Of a stretch of 64,000 nucleotides of DNA, positions 15,774 through 24,600 are shown one piece after another (position 1 is the first letter of the stretch; each line of letters begins with the position of its first letter). The stretch comes from Mixta sp031457955. Lineage in GTDB: Bacteria > Pseudomonadota > Gammaproteobacteria > Enterobacterales > Enterobacteriaceae. The stretch lies in NCBI RefSeq assembly GCF_031457955.1, contig NZ_JAVDXN010000001.1:124001-188000 (forward strand). Direction: 5' to 3'. A model generated the notes under the pieces. The model had not been told where the DNA came from. It saw nothing but the letters and a program-made list of their open reading frames with translations, and made no database searches. Position numbers and translations under genes: made by a program.

Positions 15774-15801
15774 TTGTGCTTCGTTGCTGATGGTTTACAA
15801 T
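15774..15801 (+). promoter_or_regulatory. Candidate sigma-70 promoter of mntR
   Basis: TTGTGC and TACAAT are spaced by 16 bases, ending 61 bases before the mntR ATG. Both hexamers fit the consensus at four or five of six positions. This is by inspection only. Confidence 0.45.
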
Positions 15802-15861
15802 GAGGCGCTAACACGCCGGCAATGTCTGATAATGACCGGTTGAAGAATAAGAGGAAGCTGA

Positions 15862-16323
15862 ATGAGTCGTCGCGCAAAGCCCGCTCCTGCCAGGATTAAT
15901 GGGCCATTAAAAGAGATTGAAGAACATGTCGAAGGGTTTCGACAGGTCCGCGAGGCGCATCGTCGTGAGTTGATTGATGATTATGTTGAGCTGATTTCAG
16001 ATTTGATTCGTGAGTTTGGTGAAGCGCGTCAGGTAGATATGGCGGCGCGTTTGGGCGTGTCACAGCCCACGGTGGCAAAAATGCTGAAGCGGCTTGGCAG
16101 CGTTGGGCTGGTGGAGCAGGTGCCTTATCGGGGCGTGTTTCTTACCAGCGAAGGGGAGAAGCTCGCTGAAGAGAGCCGCGCGCGCCACCACGTGGTTGAG
16201 ACCTTCCTGCTGGCGTTGGGCATCAGCCCCGATACCGCCCGGCGCGATGCCGAAGGTATCGAGCATCACGTTAGCGATGAAACCCTGAGCATTTTTCGCC
16301 AGTTCTACGAAAGCCGCCAATAG
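15862..16323 (+). CDS. mntR: Manganese-responsive transcriptional regulator MntR
   Basis: A 153-residue DtxR/MntR-family metalloregulator. The winged helix-turn-helix is QVDMAARLGVSQPTVAKMLKRL (about residues 58-80), followed by the dimerisation and metal-binding domain with RARHHVVETFLLALGIS and EGIEHHVSD, which supply histidine and glutamate ligands. Loaded with Mn it represses mntH and mntS and activates the Mn exporter gene mntP in E. coli. It diverges from the mntS-like gene, with an MntR box between. Confidence 0.96.
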   Translation: MSRRAKPAPARINGPLKEIEEHVEGFRQVREAHRRELIDDYVELISDLIREFGEARQVDMAARLGVSQPTVAKMLKRLGSVGLVEQVPYRGVFLTSEGEKLAEESRARHHVVETFLLALGISPDTARRDAEGIEHHVSDETLSIFRQFYESRQ

Positions 16324-16367
16324 TTACCGCGCCATAACGGCCAGCCAGGCGGCATCCCCCGTTTTTG

Positions 16368-16450
16368 CTTTAGCTGCGGCCTTCCCGATCAAGGTTACAC
16401 CTGCGGCGCGTTTTCCGCGCCGCAGGTGGTCGGGCCTGGCCGCTGCATCC
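16368..16450. repeat. Long intergenic hairpin between mntR and the efflux operon
   Basis: A perfect 13-base stem CACCTGCGGCGCG/CGCGCCGCAGGTG with a five-base loop lies around 16399-16430. It is flanked by a second, imperfect arm pair (GCTGCGGCC..CCCGA with TCGGG..GGCCGCTGC). No U tract follows on either strand, so it is not a classical intrinsic terminator. It is not the same as the three-copy core element. Confidence 0.6.
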
Positions 16451-16595
16451 TCTGCACGAGGTTACTTGCTGCCTGCCTTCTTTAATTCTCATGCATTTCC
16501 CGTTAGCGGCAATTTGTCAATTAACCCTGGCATTTGTAATTTTTACTTCTATGGTTAATCTCAAATCGTAAGTTCAGGATCTATACCGCAGGAAA

Positions 16596-17735
16596 ATGGA
16601 ACCTATGACTCATGCAAACGACCCCTCGACCGATGATAATAAAGCGCATCAGGATCGGGACGAAAGCCAGCAGGAACAGGAAAAGGAACAGCCACGCAAA
16701 CGCCCCGGGAAAAAACCGCTGATTATATTGGGAGCGGTGGTAGTAGTGATGATCGTCGTGGCGCTTTTCTTCTGGCTGACCACGCGTAATGAAGAAACCA
16801 CCGATGATGCATTTACCGAAGGCAATGCGGTTACGGTAGCCGCCAAAACCTCCGGCTACGCGGTAAAGCTTTTGGTGAACGATAATCAGCGGGTGAAAAA
16901 AGGCGATCTGCTGCTGCTGATCGATCCGCGTGATACCCAGGCGCAACGCGATCAGGCGAAAGCGCAGCTGGGGCTGGCGCAGGCGCAGCTACATCAGGCT
17001 GAGGCGCAGCTGGCGCTGGCGAAAGTAGAGTATCCGGCCCAGCGTGATCGGGCGCGGGCGCAGCAGACGCAGGCCGAGGCTAATCTGCTGAATGCCCAGT
17101 CTGACTATCGCCGGTTGCGCGGTGTGGATCCGCGTGCCACCTCGCAACGTAATATCGATACCGCCAACGCACAGCTGCGCTCCGCGCAGGCGCAGCTGCA
17201 AAGCGCAAAGGCGCAGGTGGAAGTGGCCTCGCAGGTGGCGCTGCAAATTCGTCAGCAGGAAACCAACGTTGAAGCGCGTCGCCAGCAGGTGGAGCAGGCG
17301 CAGGCGCAGCTTAATGTCGCGGAGCTGAACCTTTCCTATACCGAGGTGCGCGCGCCCTACGACGGCTTTGTCACCAAACGCAATGTACAGCCGGGTTCAT
17401 TGGTGCAGGCGGGCAGTTCGCTCTTTTCGCTGGTTTCGCCTGATATCTGGATCACCGCCAACTTTAAAGAATCGCAGCTTGAGCGCATGAAGCCCGGTGA
17501 CAGGGTCACGATTGGCGTGGATGCCTGGCCGGACATGGAGCTGGAAGGGCATGTTGACAGTATCCAGATGGGTTCCGGCTCGCGCTTTTCTACTTTCCCG
17601 GCTGAAAACGCCACCGGCAACTTTGTGAAAATCGTGCAGCGCGTGCCGGTTAAAATCGTGATCGATAAAGGGCTGGATCCGAACAAACCTCTGCCGCTGG
17701 GACTCTCCGTGGTGCCTAAGGTTACGGTGGAATGA
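16596..17735 (+). CDS. HlyD/EmrA-family periplasmic adaptor of a multidrug efflux pump
   Basis: A 379-residue membrane fusion protein. An N-terminal charged cytoplasmic segment (about 1-38) is followed by one transmembrane helix (LIILGAVVVVMIVVALFFWL). Next come the biotinyl-lipoyl half-motif VAAKTSGYAVKLLVNDNQRVKKGD, a long Ala/Gln-rich coiled coil at about 110-235, the second lipoyl half (YDGFVTKRNVQPGSLVQAG) and the beta-barrel. The ATG at 16596 has AGGA only three bases away; the in-frame ATG at 16605 is an alternative. It overlaps the next gene by four bases. It probably links the MFS pump to the outer-membrane factor downstream. Confidence 0.92.
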   Translation: MEPMTHANDPSTDDNKAHQDRDESQQEQEKEQPRKRPGKKPLIILGAVVVVMIVVALFFWLTTRNEETTDDAFTEGNAVTVAAKTSGYAVKLLVNDNQRVKKGDLLLLIDPRDTQAQRDQAKAQLGLAQAQLHQAEAQLALAKVEYPAQRDRARAQQTQAEANLLNAQSDYRRLRGVDPRATSQRNIDTANAQLRSAQAQLQSAKAQVEVASQVALQIRQQETNVEARRQQVEQAQAQLNVAELNLSYTEVRAPYDGFVTKRNVQPGSLVQAGSSLFSLVSPDIWITANFKESQLERMKPGDRVTIGVDAWPDMELEGHVDSIQMGSGSRFSTFPAENATGNFVKIVQRVPVKIVIDKGLDPNKPLPLGLSVVPKVTVE

Positions 17736-19300
17736 GCCACAGCCAAAGCTGGCGGCCAGCCAGTAACCCCTGGCTGGTGGCGATCACGGTAACGCTGGCG
17801 GTATTCATGGAGATCCTGGATACCACCATCGTTAACGTGGCGCTGCCGCATATCGCCGGTACGCTCTCCTCCAGCTACGACGAATCCACCTGGGTGCTGA
17901 CCTCCTATCTGGTGGCAAACGGCATCGTACTGCCGATCTCCGCTTTCTTTTCCCGCCTGTTTGGCCGTAAACAATACTTTTTGATCTGTATTGTGATGTT
18001 CACCGTCTGCTCGTTTTTGTGCGGCATCGCCACCGAACTGTGGCAAATCATTTTGTTCCGCATTATGCAGGGCTTTTTTGGCGGTGGGCTACAGCCGGTA
18101 CAGCAGTCGGTGCTGCTGGATTACTTTAAGGCGGAAGATCGCGGCAAGGCGTTTGGCCTCTCTTCGATTGCCATCATCGTTGCGCCGGTGATTGGGCCGA
18201 CGCTTGGCGGCTGGATTACCGATAACTACAGCTGGCGCTGGGTTTTCTTTATTAATGTGCCGGTGGGGATTCTGGCCACGCTGGCGATCTATCAGCTGCT
18301 GGAAGATCCGCCCTGGGAGCGACGCTGGGCGAAAGGCAAACTCACTATCGACTATATCGGTATCAGCCTGATTACCCTCGGGCTGGGTTGCCTGCAGGTG
18401 ATGCTGGATCGCGGCGAAGATGAAGACTGGTTCGCCTCGCATTTTATTCAGTTCTTTGCGGTAATGACCTTTATCGGCCTGGTTGGCGCCGTCTATTGGC
18501 TGATCTACGCGCGTAAGCCGGTGGTGGAAATCGGCGTGGTGCGCGATCGTAATTTCTGGGTATCCGGCCTGTTGATGGCGGGCATGGCGATGATTCTTTA
18601 TGGCAGCTCGGTGGTTTTGCCGCAGCTGGCGCAGCAGGATCTCGGCTATACCGCCACCTGGTCCGGGCTGGTGCTGTCACCAGGGGCGATTTTAATTGTG
18701 CTGACCATTCCGCTGGTGCTGAAACTGATGCCGCTGGTGCAAACGCGCTGGATTATCGCCTTTGGTTTCACCTGCCTGGCGGTATCGATGTTCTACTCTT
18801 CCGGTTTAACGCCGCAGGTGGATTTTACTACGCTGGTGCTGATGCGTAGCGCGCAGTCTATCGGCCTGGGATTTCTGTTTGTACCGCTCACCACCATCGC
18901 GTTCGCCACCATTCCGCAGCGGCTGAATGCCGACGCCTCGGCGCTGTTTACCATGTTCCGCAACGTCGCCGGATCGATAGGCATTTCGCTCTCTACCGCG
19001 GCGATAACCGAGCGCGAGCAGGTGCGCAGCGCGCATTTGGTGCATAACATGACGCCGTTAAATGAACAGTTTAATCTCACCGTCGAGCGCTGGGCGCAGA
19101 GTATTCGTGACTTTACCTCGGCCGCAGGCGATCCGTTGACGCTGGCGACCGGCCAGCTCTATCAGGAAATGATTGTGCAGGCGCGTATCCTGGCCTATGT
19201 CGATGTCTTTGTCGGGCTGGGTATCGTTGCCTTTATTCTGATTCCTTTATGTTTTCTGCTTTCGCCGGTTAAAAGCGAAGGCAGTGCAGGAGCACACTGA
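17732..19300 (+). CDS. DHA2-family MFS multidrug efflux pump (EmrB type)
   Basis: A 522-residue proton antiporter with 14 predicted transmembrane segments. The DHA2/EmrB signature LDTTIVNVALPHIAG is at about 30-45, with motif A-like SRLFGRKQYF and the antiporter motif C region ISVGL-type glycines in IAIIVAPVIGPTLGGWITDNYSWRWVFFINVPVG. It starts inside the last codons of the adaptor gene (ATGA overlap), so the two are translationally coupled. Substrates cannot be inferred beyond hydrophobic toxic compounds. Confidence 0.93.
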   Translation: MSHSQSWRPASNPWLVAITVTLAVFMEILDTTIVNVALPHIAGTLSSSYDESTWVLTSYLVANGIVLPISAFFSRLFGRKQYFLICIVMFTVCSFLCGIATELWQIILFRIMQGFFGGGLQPVQQSVLLDYFKAEDRGKAFGLSSIAIIVAPVIGPTLGGWITDNYSWRWVFFINVPVGILATLAIYQLLEDPPWERRWAKGKLTIDYIGISLITLGLGCLQVMLDRGEDEDWFASHFIQFFAVMTFIGLVGAVYWLIYARKPVVEIGVVRDRNFWVSGLLMAGMAMILYGSSVVLPQLAQQDLGYTATWSGLVLSPGAILIVLTIPLVLKLMPLVQTRWIIAFGFTCLAVSMFYSSGLTPQVDFTTLVLMRSAQSIGLGFLFVPLTTIAFATIPQRLNADASALFTMFRNVAGSIGISLSTAAITEREQVRSAHLVHNMTPLNEQFNLTVERWAQSIRDFTSAAGDPLTLATGQLYQEMIVQARILAYVDVFVGLGIVAFILIPLCFLLSPVKSEGSAGAH

Positions 19301-19301
19301 C

Positions 19302-20843
19302 ATGAACGTTACCAAAGGGATAACCGCTTCGCGCCCGGCGCTGCTGGCGGTGGCTCTGCTGTTGGCGGGCTGCGCGGTCGGGCCTGATTACCAGCCGCCG
19401 AAGCCGCAAACGCCCGGCAGCTGGCGCGATCTCGCTTCGCAGGCGGCGTCAAAGCCGCAGACCAGCGCCACGCAGCCCAGCTGGTGGCGCAGCTTTAACG
19501 ATCCGCAGCTCAATAGCCTGATCGAACGCGCTATTGCCGGTAACCTGACGCTACAGCAGGCGGTATTGCGTATCGCCGGTGCGCGTGAGCAGCTCTCGCA
19601 GGCGCGTGGCGGGCTGTTCCCGTCGCTTAATGGTAACGTCTCTGCCCGACGTCAACAGCTGGGCGCGGAAGGGCTGCTGGAATCAGGCGGAGCCTACGAT
19701 CGACTGGATCAGGAAGCCCCGGAGCTGCGTTCGTCGCTGGATAGCCTGACGCAGCCGATCAACCTCTACCAGGGCAGTTTCGACGCCGCCTGGGAGCTGG
19801 ATTTGTGGGGGAAAGTACGTCGCCAGACGGAAGCCGCCAACGCGCAGCAGCAGGCGTCGATCGAGAGCCGTAACGATGCGCTGGTTTCGCTGGAAGCGGA
19901 GGTGGCGCGCGCCTATCTGCAACTGCGCGGCGCGCAGTCGGTAACGCGCACGCTGCAAACGCAGATCGAGGTGGCGCAGCAGACGCTGGAACTGACGCAA
20001 AGCCAGCAGCGTAACGGCCTGGCGCCGCAGCTGGATGTGGAAAACGCCCGTGCGCAGTTAAGCTCGCTGCGCGCGCAGCTGCCGCAGTATCAGGCGCAGG
20101 CGCGTCAGGCGATGAACGGGCTGGCGGTACTGATGGGCAAAACACCCGGCGCGCTGGATAGCGAGCTGATGAACCAAAAAGCGTTGCCCGCGCTGCCTTC
20201 CGCCGTCCCGGTGGGCATCCCGTCAACGCTGGCGCGTCGTCGCCCCGATATCCGCCAGGCGGAGGCGAACCTGCATGCCGCGACCGCCAATATCGGCGTA
20301 TCGGTCGCGCAGCTGTTTCCCAGCCTCTCATTAACGGGCCAGCTGGGCGTACGCAACACCGACGTCAGCTATCTGGATAACTGGAGCAGCCATTTCTACA
20401 GCTACGGCCCCGCGCTCTCGATCCCCATTTTTCAGGGCGGCAGGCTGGTATCCAGCGTGAAGCTTTCGCGCGCTGAACAGGCCAGCTCGGCGTTAAACTA
20501 TCGACAAACGGTATTAACCGCGCTGCAGGATGTGGAAAATGCGCTGGTGAGTTACCGCACCGATCAGGAGCAGGTAACCCAGCTGGATGAAACCGTCAGC
20601 GCTTTGCAAAGCAGCTTTGATTTAGCCAGCGACAGCTATAAAAAAGGCCTTTCCACCTTCCTGGAGGTGCTGGATGCGCAGCGCCAGCTGGCGCAGGCCA
20701 AACAGCAGGCGGAGCAGGCGCGCGTGCAAAGCAGCCTTGATCTGGTTGCGCTGTATAAAGCGCTTGGCGGCGGCTGGGAAAATTATCAAAACGTCACGCT
20801 GCCGCAGTTTACGGTGTTTGGCCCGGCAACCTCCGCCGGTTAG
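19302..20843 (+). CDS. NodT/TolC-like outer membrane efflux lipoprotein
   Basis: A 513-residue outer-membrane factor. The signal peptide ends in the lipobox LLAGC, giving a lipid-modified cysteine near residue 22, followed by AVGPDYQPP, typical of the RND/NodT family. Two repeated coiled-coil/beta-barrel halves follow, with AWELDLWGKVRRQTEA and VPSTLARRRPDIRQAEANLHAATANIGVSVAQLFPSLSLTG-like segments. It overlaps nothing but begins one base after the pump's stop codon; the ATG at 19302 is preceded by CAGGAG. It probably makes a dedicated exit duct for the EmrAB-like pump instead of TolC. Confidence 0.93.
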   Translation: MNVTKGITASRPALLAVALLLAGCAVGPDYQPPKPQTPGSWRDLASQAASKPQTSATQPSWWRSFNDPQLNSLIERAIAGNLTLQQAVLRIAGAREQLSQARGGLFPSLNGNVSARRQQLGAEGLLESGGAYDRLDQEAPELRSSLDSLTQPINLYQGSFDAAWELDLWGKVRRQTEAANAQQQASIESRNDALVSLEAEVARAYLQLRGAQSVTRTLQTQIEVAQQTLELTQSQQRNGLAPQLDVENARAQLSSLRAQLPQYQAQARQAMNGLAVLMGKTPGALDSELMNQKALPALPSAVPVGIPSTLARRRPDIRQAEANLHAATANIGVSVAQLFPSLSLTGQLGVRNTDVSYLDNWSSHFYSYGPALSIPIFQGGRLVSSVKLSRAEQASSALNYRQTVLTALQDVENALVSYRTDQEQVTQLDETVSALQSSFDLASDSYKKGLSTFLEVLDAQRQLAQAKQQAEQARVQSSLDLVALYKALGGGWENYQNVTLPQFTVFGPATSAG

Positions 20844-21243
20844 CGTCGCCAGGGCGCAAACAACGCCCGCAGAAAACGCTGCATCCCTGGCTCTCTTCAG
20901 GCCGTCGGCTCTCAACCGACGGCTTTTTTATGATCTTATTGCCGCCCGGTAAGCCATTCTGTTTTTGCGGTCTTTTTGAAATTAACATTTCCTTTTATTC
21001 ATAAAATGAAACTCAGCACGCTGATGACTATTAAGCGCGTGCCGGCCTGTTTAACAACCCTGAAAACAGAATAGTGTGATAATGGTCAGGCTTTAAGCAG
21101 AATATTATGACCATCAACACAAAATTGATATTTCACTATTATTGAAAATGAAAAAAATAATCTATGTTGTGCAGTGAACGGTTTGTGCGCTGGCAGCAGC
21201 GTACAGCTCCGATTTTCATTTCAACCAGGTTGCTGGAGTCATC
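20844..21243. other. Intergenic region before the sugar porter
   Basis: About 400 bases: the efflux operon terminator (20901-20929), then AT-rich sequence with no plausible gene. An inverted repeat ATGGTCA (21082-21088) and TGACCAT (21108-21114) lies 130 bases upstream of the porter and may be a regulator site. No regulator gene is adjacent. Confidence 0.5.
20901..20929 (+). terminator. Rho-independent terminator of the efflux operon
   Basis: GCCGTCGG/CCGACGGC, an eight-base stem with a seven-base loop, is followed by TTTTTT. Confidence 0.92.
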
Positions 21244-22740
21244 ATGACAAAAGAACAATACCTTACGCTGAGCAAAGCCTCCGGGCCAAACAGCAGTACA
21301 CCCGCTGAACCCTTCGTTAAAGTGATCGCGCTGGTCGCCACGCTGGGCGGATTGCTGTTTGGCTACGATACCGGCGTGATTTCCGGCGCGTTGCTGTTTA
21401 TGGGCGACGAACTGCATCTCACTCCCTTTACCACCGGTTTGGTGACCAGCTCGCTGCTGTTCGGCGCCGCCTTTGGTGCGCTGCTTGCCGGTCACTTCGC
21501 CTCCGCCGCCGGACGGCGAAAAATTATTATGGTGCTGGCGGTGATTTTTGCCGTTGGTGCGTTGGGCACGTCGCTGGCGCCTGACGTGCACTGGATGGTG
21601 TTTTTCCGCCTGGTGCTGGGCGTGGCGGTGGGCGGCGCGGCAGCAACGGTGCCGGTCTATATCGCGGAAATCGCCCCGGCGAACAAGCGCGGGCAGTTGG
21701 TGACCCTGCAAGAGTTAATGATCGTCTCCGGTCAGATGCTGGCCTATATCTCTAACGCCTCGTTTAATGCGATCTGGAGCGGGGCAGATACCTGGCGCTG
21801 GATGCTGGTGGTGGCGACCGTACCGGCGGTGCTGCTGTGGTTCGGCATGATGTTTATGCCCGATACGCCGCGTTGGTATGCCATGAAAGGCCGTCTGGCG
21901 GAGGCGCGCCGCGTGCTGGAACGCACCCGCGCCAAAGATGATGTTGAGTGGGAACTCACAGAAATTGAAGAGACGCTGCAAGAGCAGGAAAACCAGGGGA
22001 AACCACGGCTTGCCGAGCTGAAAAAACCCTGGCTGTTTAAGCTGTTTTTGATCGGCATCGGCGTGGCGGTGATTCAGCAGTTGACCGGCGTCAATACCAT
22101 TATGTATTACGCGCCGACAGTATTAACCAGCGTCGGGATGAGCAACAGCGCCGCGCTGTTCGCCACCATCGCCAACGGCGTTATTTCGGTGCTGATGACC
22201 TTTTTCGGCATCTGGCTGCTGGGCAAAATCGGCCGCCGTACCATGACGATGATCGGGCAGTTTGGCTGTACCGCCTGTTTATTCTTTATCGGCGCAATAA
22301 GCTGGCTGATGCCTGAAACGATAAACGGTCAGCCTGATATGCTGCGCAGTTATATGGTGCTGCTGGGTATGTTGATGTTTCTCTGTTTCCAGCAGGGCGC
22401 GCTGTCGCCGGTGACCTGGCTGCTGCTGTCGGAAATTTTCCCGACGCGCCTGCGCGGTATTTTTATGGGCGGCGCGGTGTTCGCCATGTGGATCGCCAAC
22501 TTCCTTATCTCGCTGATGTTCCCGATGATGCTGGCCTCGGTTGGCCTGGCGGGCGCTTTCTTTATCTTTGGCGCTATCGGCATCGGCGGCGCGTTCTTTG
22601 TGTTTAAATGCGTGCCGGAAACGCGCAACCGTAGCCTGGAGCAGATTGAACACTATCTGCGCGACTGGCTCTCGCCCGATCGGGACACGCCGCCACGCCC
22701 TGCGGCGCTGAAGCAGAAAGCGGAACAGCACGGCAGCTAA
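21244..22740 (+). CDS. Sugar-porter-family MFS transporter (inositol/sugar:H+ symport type)
   Basis: A 498-residue, 12-helix MFS sugar porter. Family signatures are present: GLLFGYDTGVISGAL in helix 1, AGRRKI in loop 2-3, PVYIAEIAP after helix 4, PDTPRW and PETRNRSLEQIE closing each half, and VIQQLTGVNTIMYYAPT in helix 7 for sugar binding. The pattern resembles myo-inositol and pentose symporters, but the substrate is not decidable. It stands alone with its own terminator and no adjacent sugar kinase or regulator. It is absent from this place in E. coli. Confidence 0.9.
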   Translation: MTKEQYLTLSKASGPNSSTPAEPFVKVIALVATLGGLLFGYDTGVISGALLFMGDELHLTPFTTGLVTSSLLFGAAFGALLAGHFASAAGRRKIIMVLAVIFAVGALGTSLAPDVHWMVFFRLVLGVAVGGAAATVPVYIAEIAPANKRGQLVTLQELMIVSGQMLAYISNASFNAIWSGADTWRWMLVVATVPAVLLWFGMMFMPDTPRWYAMKGRLAEARRVLERTRAKDDVEWELTEIEETLQEQENQGKPRLAELKKPWLFKLFLIGIGVAVIQQLTGVNTIMYYAPTVLTSVGMSNSAALFATIANGVISVLMTFFGIWLLGKIGRRTMTMIGQFGCTACLFFIGAISWLMPETINGQPDMLRSYMVLLGMLMFLCFQQGALSPVTWLLLSEIFPTRLRGIFMGGAVFAMWIANFLISLMFPMMLASVGLAGAFFIFGAIGIGGAFFVFKCVPETRNRSLEQIEHYLRDWLSPDRDTPPRPAALKQKAEQHGS

Positions 22741-22752
22741 CAGGATTACGTC

Positions 22753-22781
22753 AGGCTGGCGGTATTCGCCAGCCTTTTTTT
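22753..22781 (+). terminator. Rho-independent terminator of the sugar porter gene
   Basis: AGGCTGGCG/CGCCAGCCT, a nine-base stem with a short loop, is followed by seven T. Confidence 0.92.
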
Positions 22782-22947
22782 ATGGCACAATGCCCGCCAA
22801 ATTTCGTTATCCCCTAAAATAATTCAATTCGCAGCAAGACCACAGACGCGCGCCTCGCAGGTTCCGGCCACGGTAAGCGCCCAGCGTTAATGTCTCTGTT
22901 AATTGAACTATAACGGGAACATTCCCCGCATAAGTAAGGCAATCCCT

Positions 22948-24540
22948 GTGCTAGTTTCCAGCAACGTTACCATGCAGTTTGGCAGCAAACCGCTGTTTGA
23001 AAATATCTCCGTTAAGTTTGGCGGCGGCAACCGTTACGGTCTGATCGGCGCGAACGGTAGCGGTAAATCAACCTTTATGAAGATTCTGGGCGGCGATCTG
23101 ATGCCGACCGCCGGCAACGTCTCCTGTGATCCCAATGAGCGCATCGGTAAGCTGCGCCAGGACCAGTTCGCATTTGAAAAATTCAGCGTGCTGGATACCG
23201 TCATCATGGGACATGATGAGCTGTGGCAGGTGAAGCAGGAGCGCGATCGCATCTATGCGCTGCCGGAAATGAGCGAAGAGGATGGCTATAAGGTCGCCGA
23301 TCTGGAAGTGCTGTATGGCGAAATGGATGGTTATACCGCCGAAGCGCGCGCCGGTGAACTGCTGCTGGGCGTGGGTATTCCGCTGGAGCAGCACTACGGC
23401 CTGATGAGCGAAGTCGCGCCGGGCTGGAAGCTGCGTGTGCTGCTGGCCCAGGCGCTGTTCGCTAACCCGGATATCCTGCTGCTGGATGAGCCAACCAACA
23501 ACCTGGACATCGATACCATTCGCTGGCTGGAGCAGGTGCTGAACGACCGCAACAGCACCATGATCATCATTTCGCATGACCGTCACTTCCTGAACATGGT
23601 CTGCACCCATATGGCGGATCTCGATTACGGCGAGCTGCGTATCTATCCGGGCAACTACGACGAATATATGACCGCCGCTACCCAGGCGCGTGAGCGTCTG
23701 CTTTCCGATAACGCCAAGAAAAAAGCGCAGATTGCCGAGCTGCAATCCTTTGTTAGCCGCTTTAGCGCCAACGCCTCGAAATCGCGTCAGGCGACCTCGC
23801 GCGCCAAACAGATTGATAAAATCAAGCTGGATGAGGTCAAAGCCTCCAGCCGTCAGAATCCGTTTATTCGCTTCGAGCAGGACAAAAAACTGTTCCGTAA
23901 CGCGCTGGAAGTGGAAGCGCTGACCAAAGGCTTTGATAATGGCCCGCTGTTCCGCGATATGAACCTGTTGCTGGAAGTGGGTGAAAAGCTGGCGGTGCTG
24001 GGCACCAACGGCGTGGGTAAAACCACGCTGATGAAAACGCTGGTGGGTGATTTGCAGCCTGACAGCGGCACGGTGAAGTGGTCAGAAAACGTGCGTATCG
24101 GCTACTACTCCCAGGATCATGCCGAAGAGTTCGATAACGATCTGAACGTCTTCGACTGGATGAGCCAGTGGAAACAGGAAGGCGATGATGAGCAGGCGGT
24201 ACGCAGCGTGCTGGGCCGTTTGCTGTTCGGTCAGGATGAGATCAAAAAGCCAGCGAAAGTGTTATCGGGTGGCGAAAAGGGCCGCATGCTGTTTGGCAAG
24301 CTGATGATGGAACGCCCCAATATCCTGATTATGGATGAGCCGACCAACCACCTGGATATGGAATCGATTGAGGCGCTGAACATGGCGCTGGAGATGTATC
24401 CGGGCACGCTGATCTTTGTTTCTCACGACCGTGAGTTCGTTAGCTCGCTGGCGACGCGCGTGCTGGAAATCACGCCGGAGAAGGTCATCGACTTCAGCGG
24501 CAGCTATGAAGATTACCTGCGCAGCAAAGGCGTGCAGTAA
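22948..24540 (+). CDS. ybiT: ABC-F ATPase YbiT
   Basis: A 530-residue ABC-F protein of the ribosome-associated translation factor family, not a transporter. There are two ATPase domains: the first with Walker A GANGSGKST, SEVAPGWKLR in place of the usual signature, and LLLDEPTNNLD; the second with GTNGVGKTT, LSGGEKGR and LIMDEPTNHLD. A charged inter-domain linker lies at about 240-300. I choose the GTG at 22948, which gives the E. coli length and N-terminus (LVSSNVTMQF) and has AAGG upstream. Upstream in-frame codons back to 22903 look non-coding. Confidence 0.95.
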   Translation: MLVSSNVTMQFGSKPLFENISVKFGGGNRYGLIGANGSGKSTFMKILGGDLMPTAGNVSCDPNERIGKLRQDQFAFEKFSVLDTVIMGHDELWQVKQERDRIYALPEMSEEDGYKVADLEVLYGEMDGYTAEARAGELLLGVGIPLEQHYGLMSEVAPGWKLRVLLAQALFANPDILLLDEPTNNLDIDTIRWLEQVLNDRNSTMIIISHDRHFLNMVCTHMADLDYGELRIYPGNYDEYMTAATQARERLLSDNAKKKAQIAELQSFVSRFSANASKSRQATSRAKQIDKIKLDEVKASSRQNPFIRFEQDKKLFRNALEVEALTKGFDNGPLFRDMNLLLEVGEKLAVLGTNGVGKTTLMKTLVGDLQPDSGTVKWSENVRIGYYSQDHAEEFDNDLNVFDWMSQWKQEGDDEQAVRSVLGRLLFGQDEIKKPAKVLSGGEKGRMLFGKLMMERPNILIMDEPTNHLDMESIEALNMALEMYPGTLIFVSHDREFVSSLATRVLEITPEKVIDFSGSYEDYLRSKGVQ

Positions 24541-24572
24541 TCAGGCCGCAGCGCTTACGACGTTGTGCCACT

Positions 24573-24597
24573 CAGGGCCGCCGCAATGGCGGCCCTG
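24573..24597. terminator. Bidirectional hairpin between ybiT and the diguanylate cyclase gene
   Basis: CAGGGCCGCC/GGCGGCCCTG, a perfect ten-base stem with a five-base loop, sits in the 60-base gap between two convergent genes. The T tract is short (TTGTTG), so it is probably a moderate terminator. Confidence 0.75.
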
Positions 24598-24600
24598 TTG

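Noticed and set aside
20844..20890. A fourth copy of the three-copy core element
   Set aside because: GCGCAAACAACG and CATCCCTGG resemble part of it, but the paired GC-rich hairpin and closing stem are absent.
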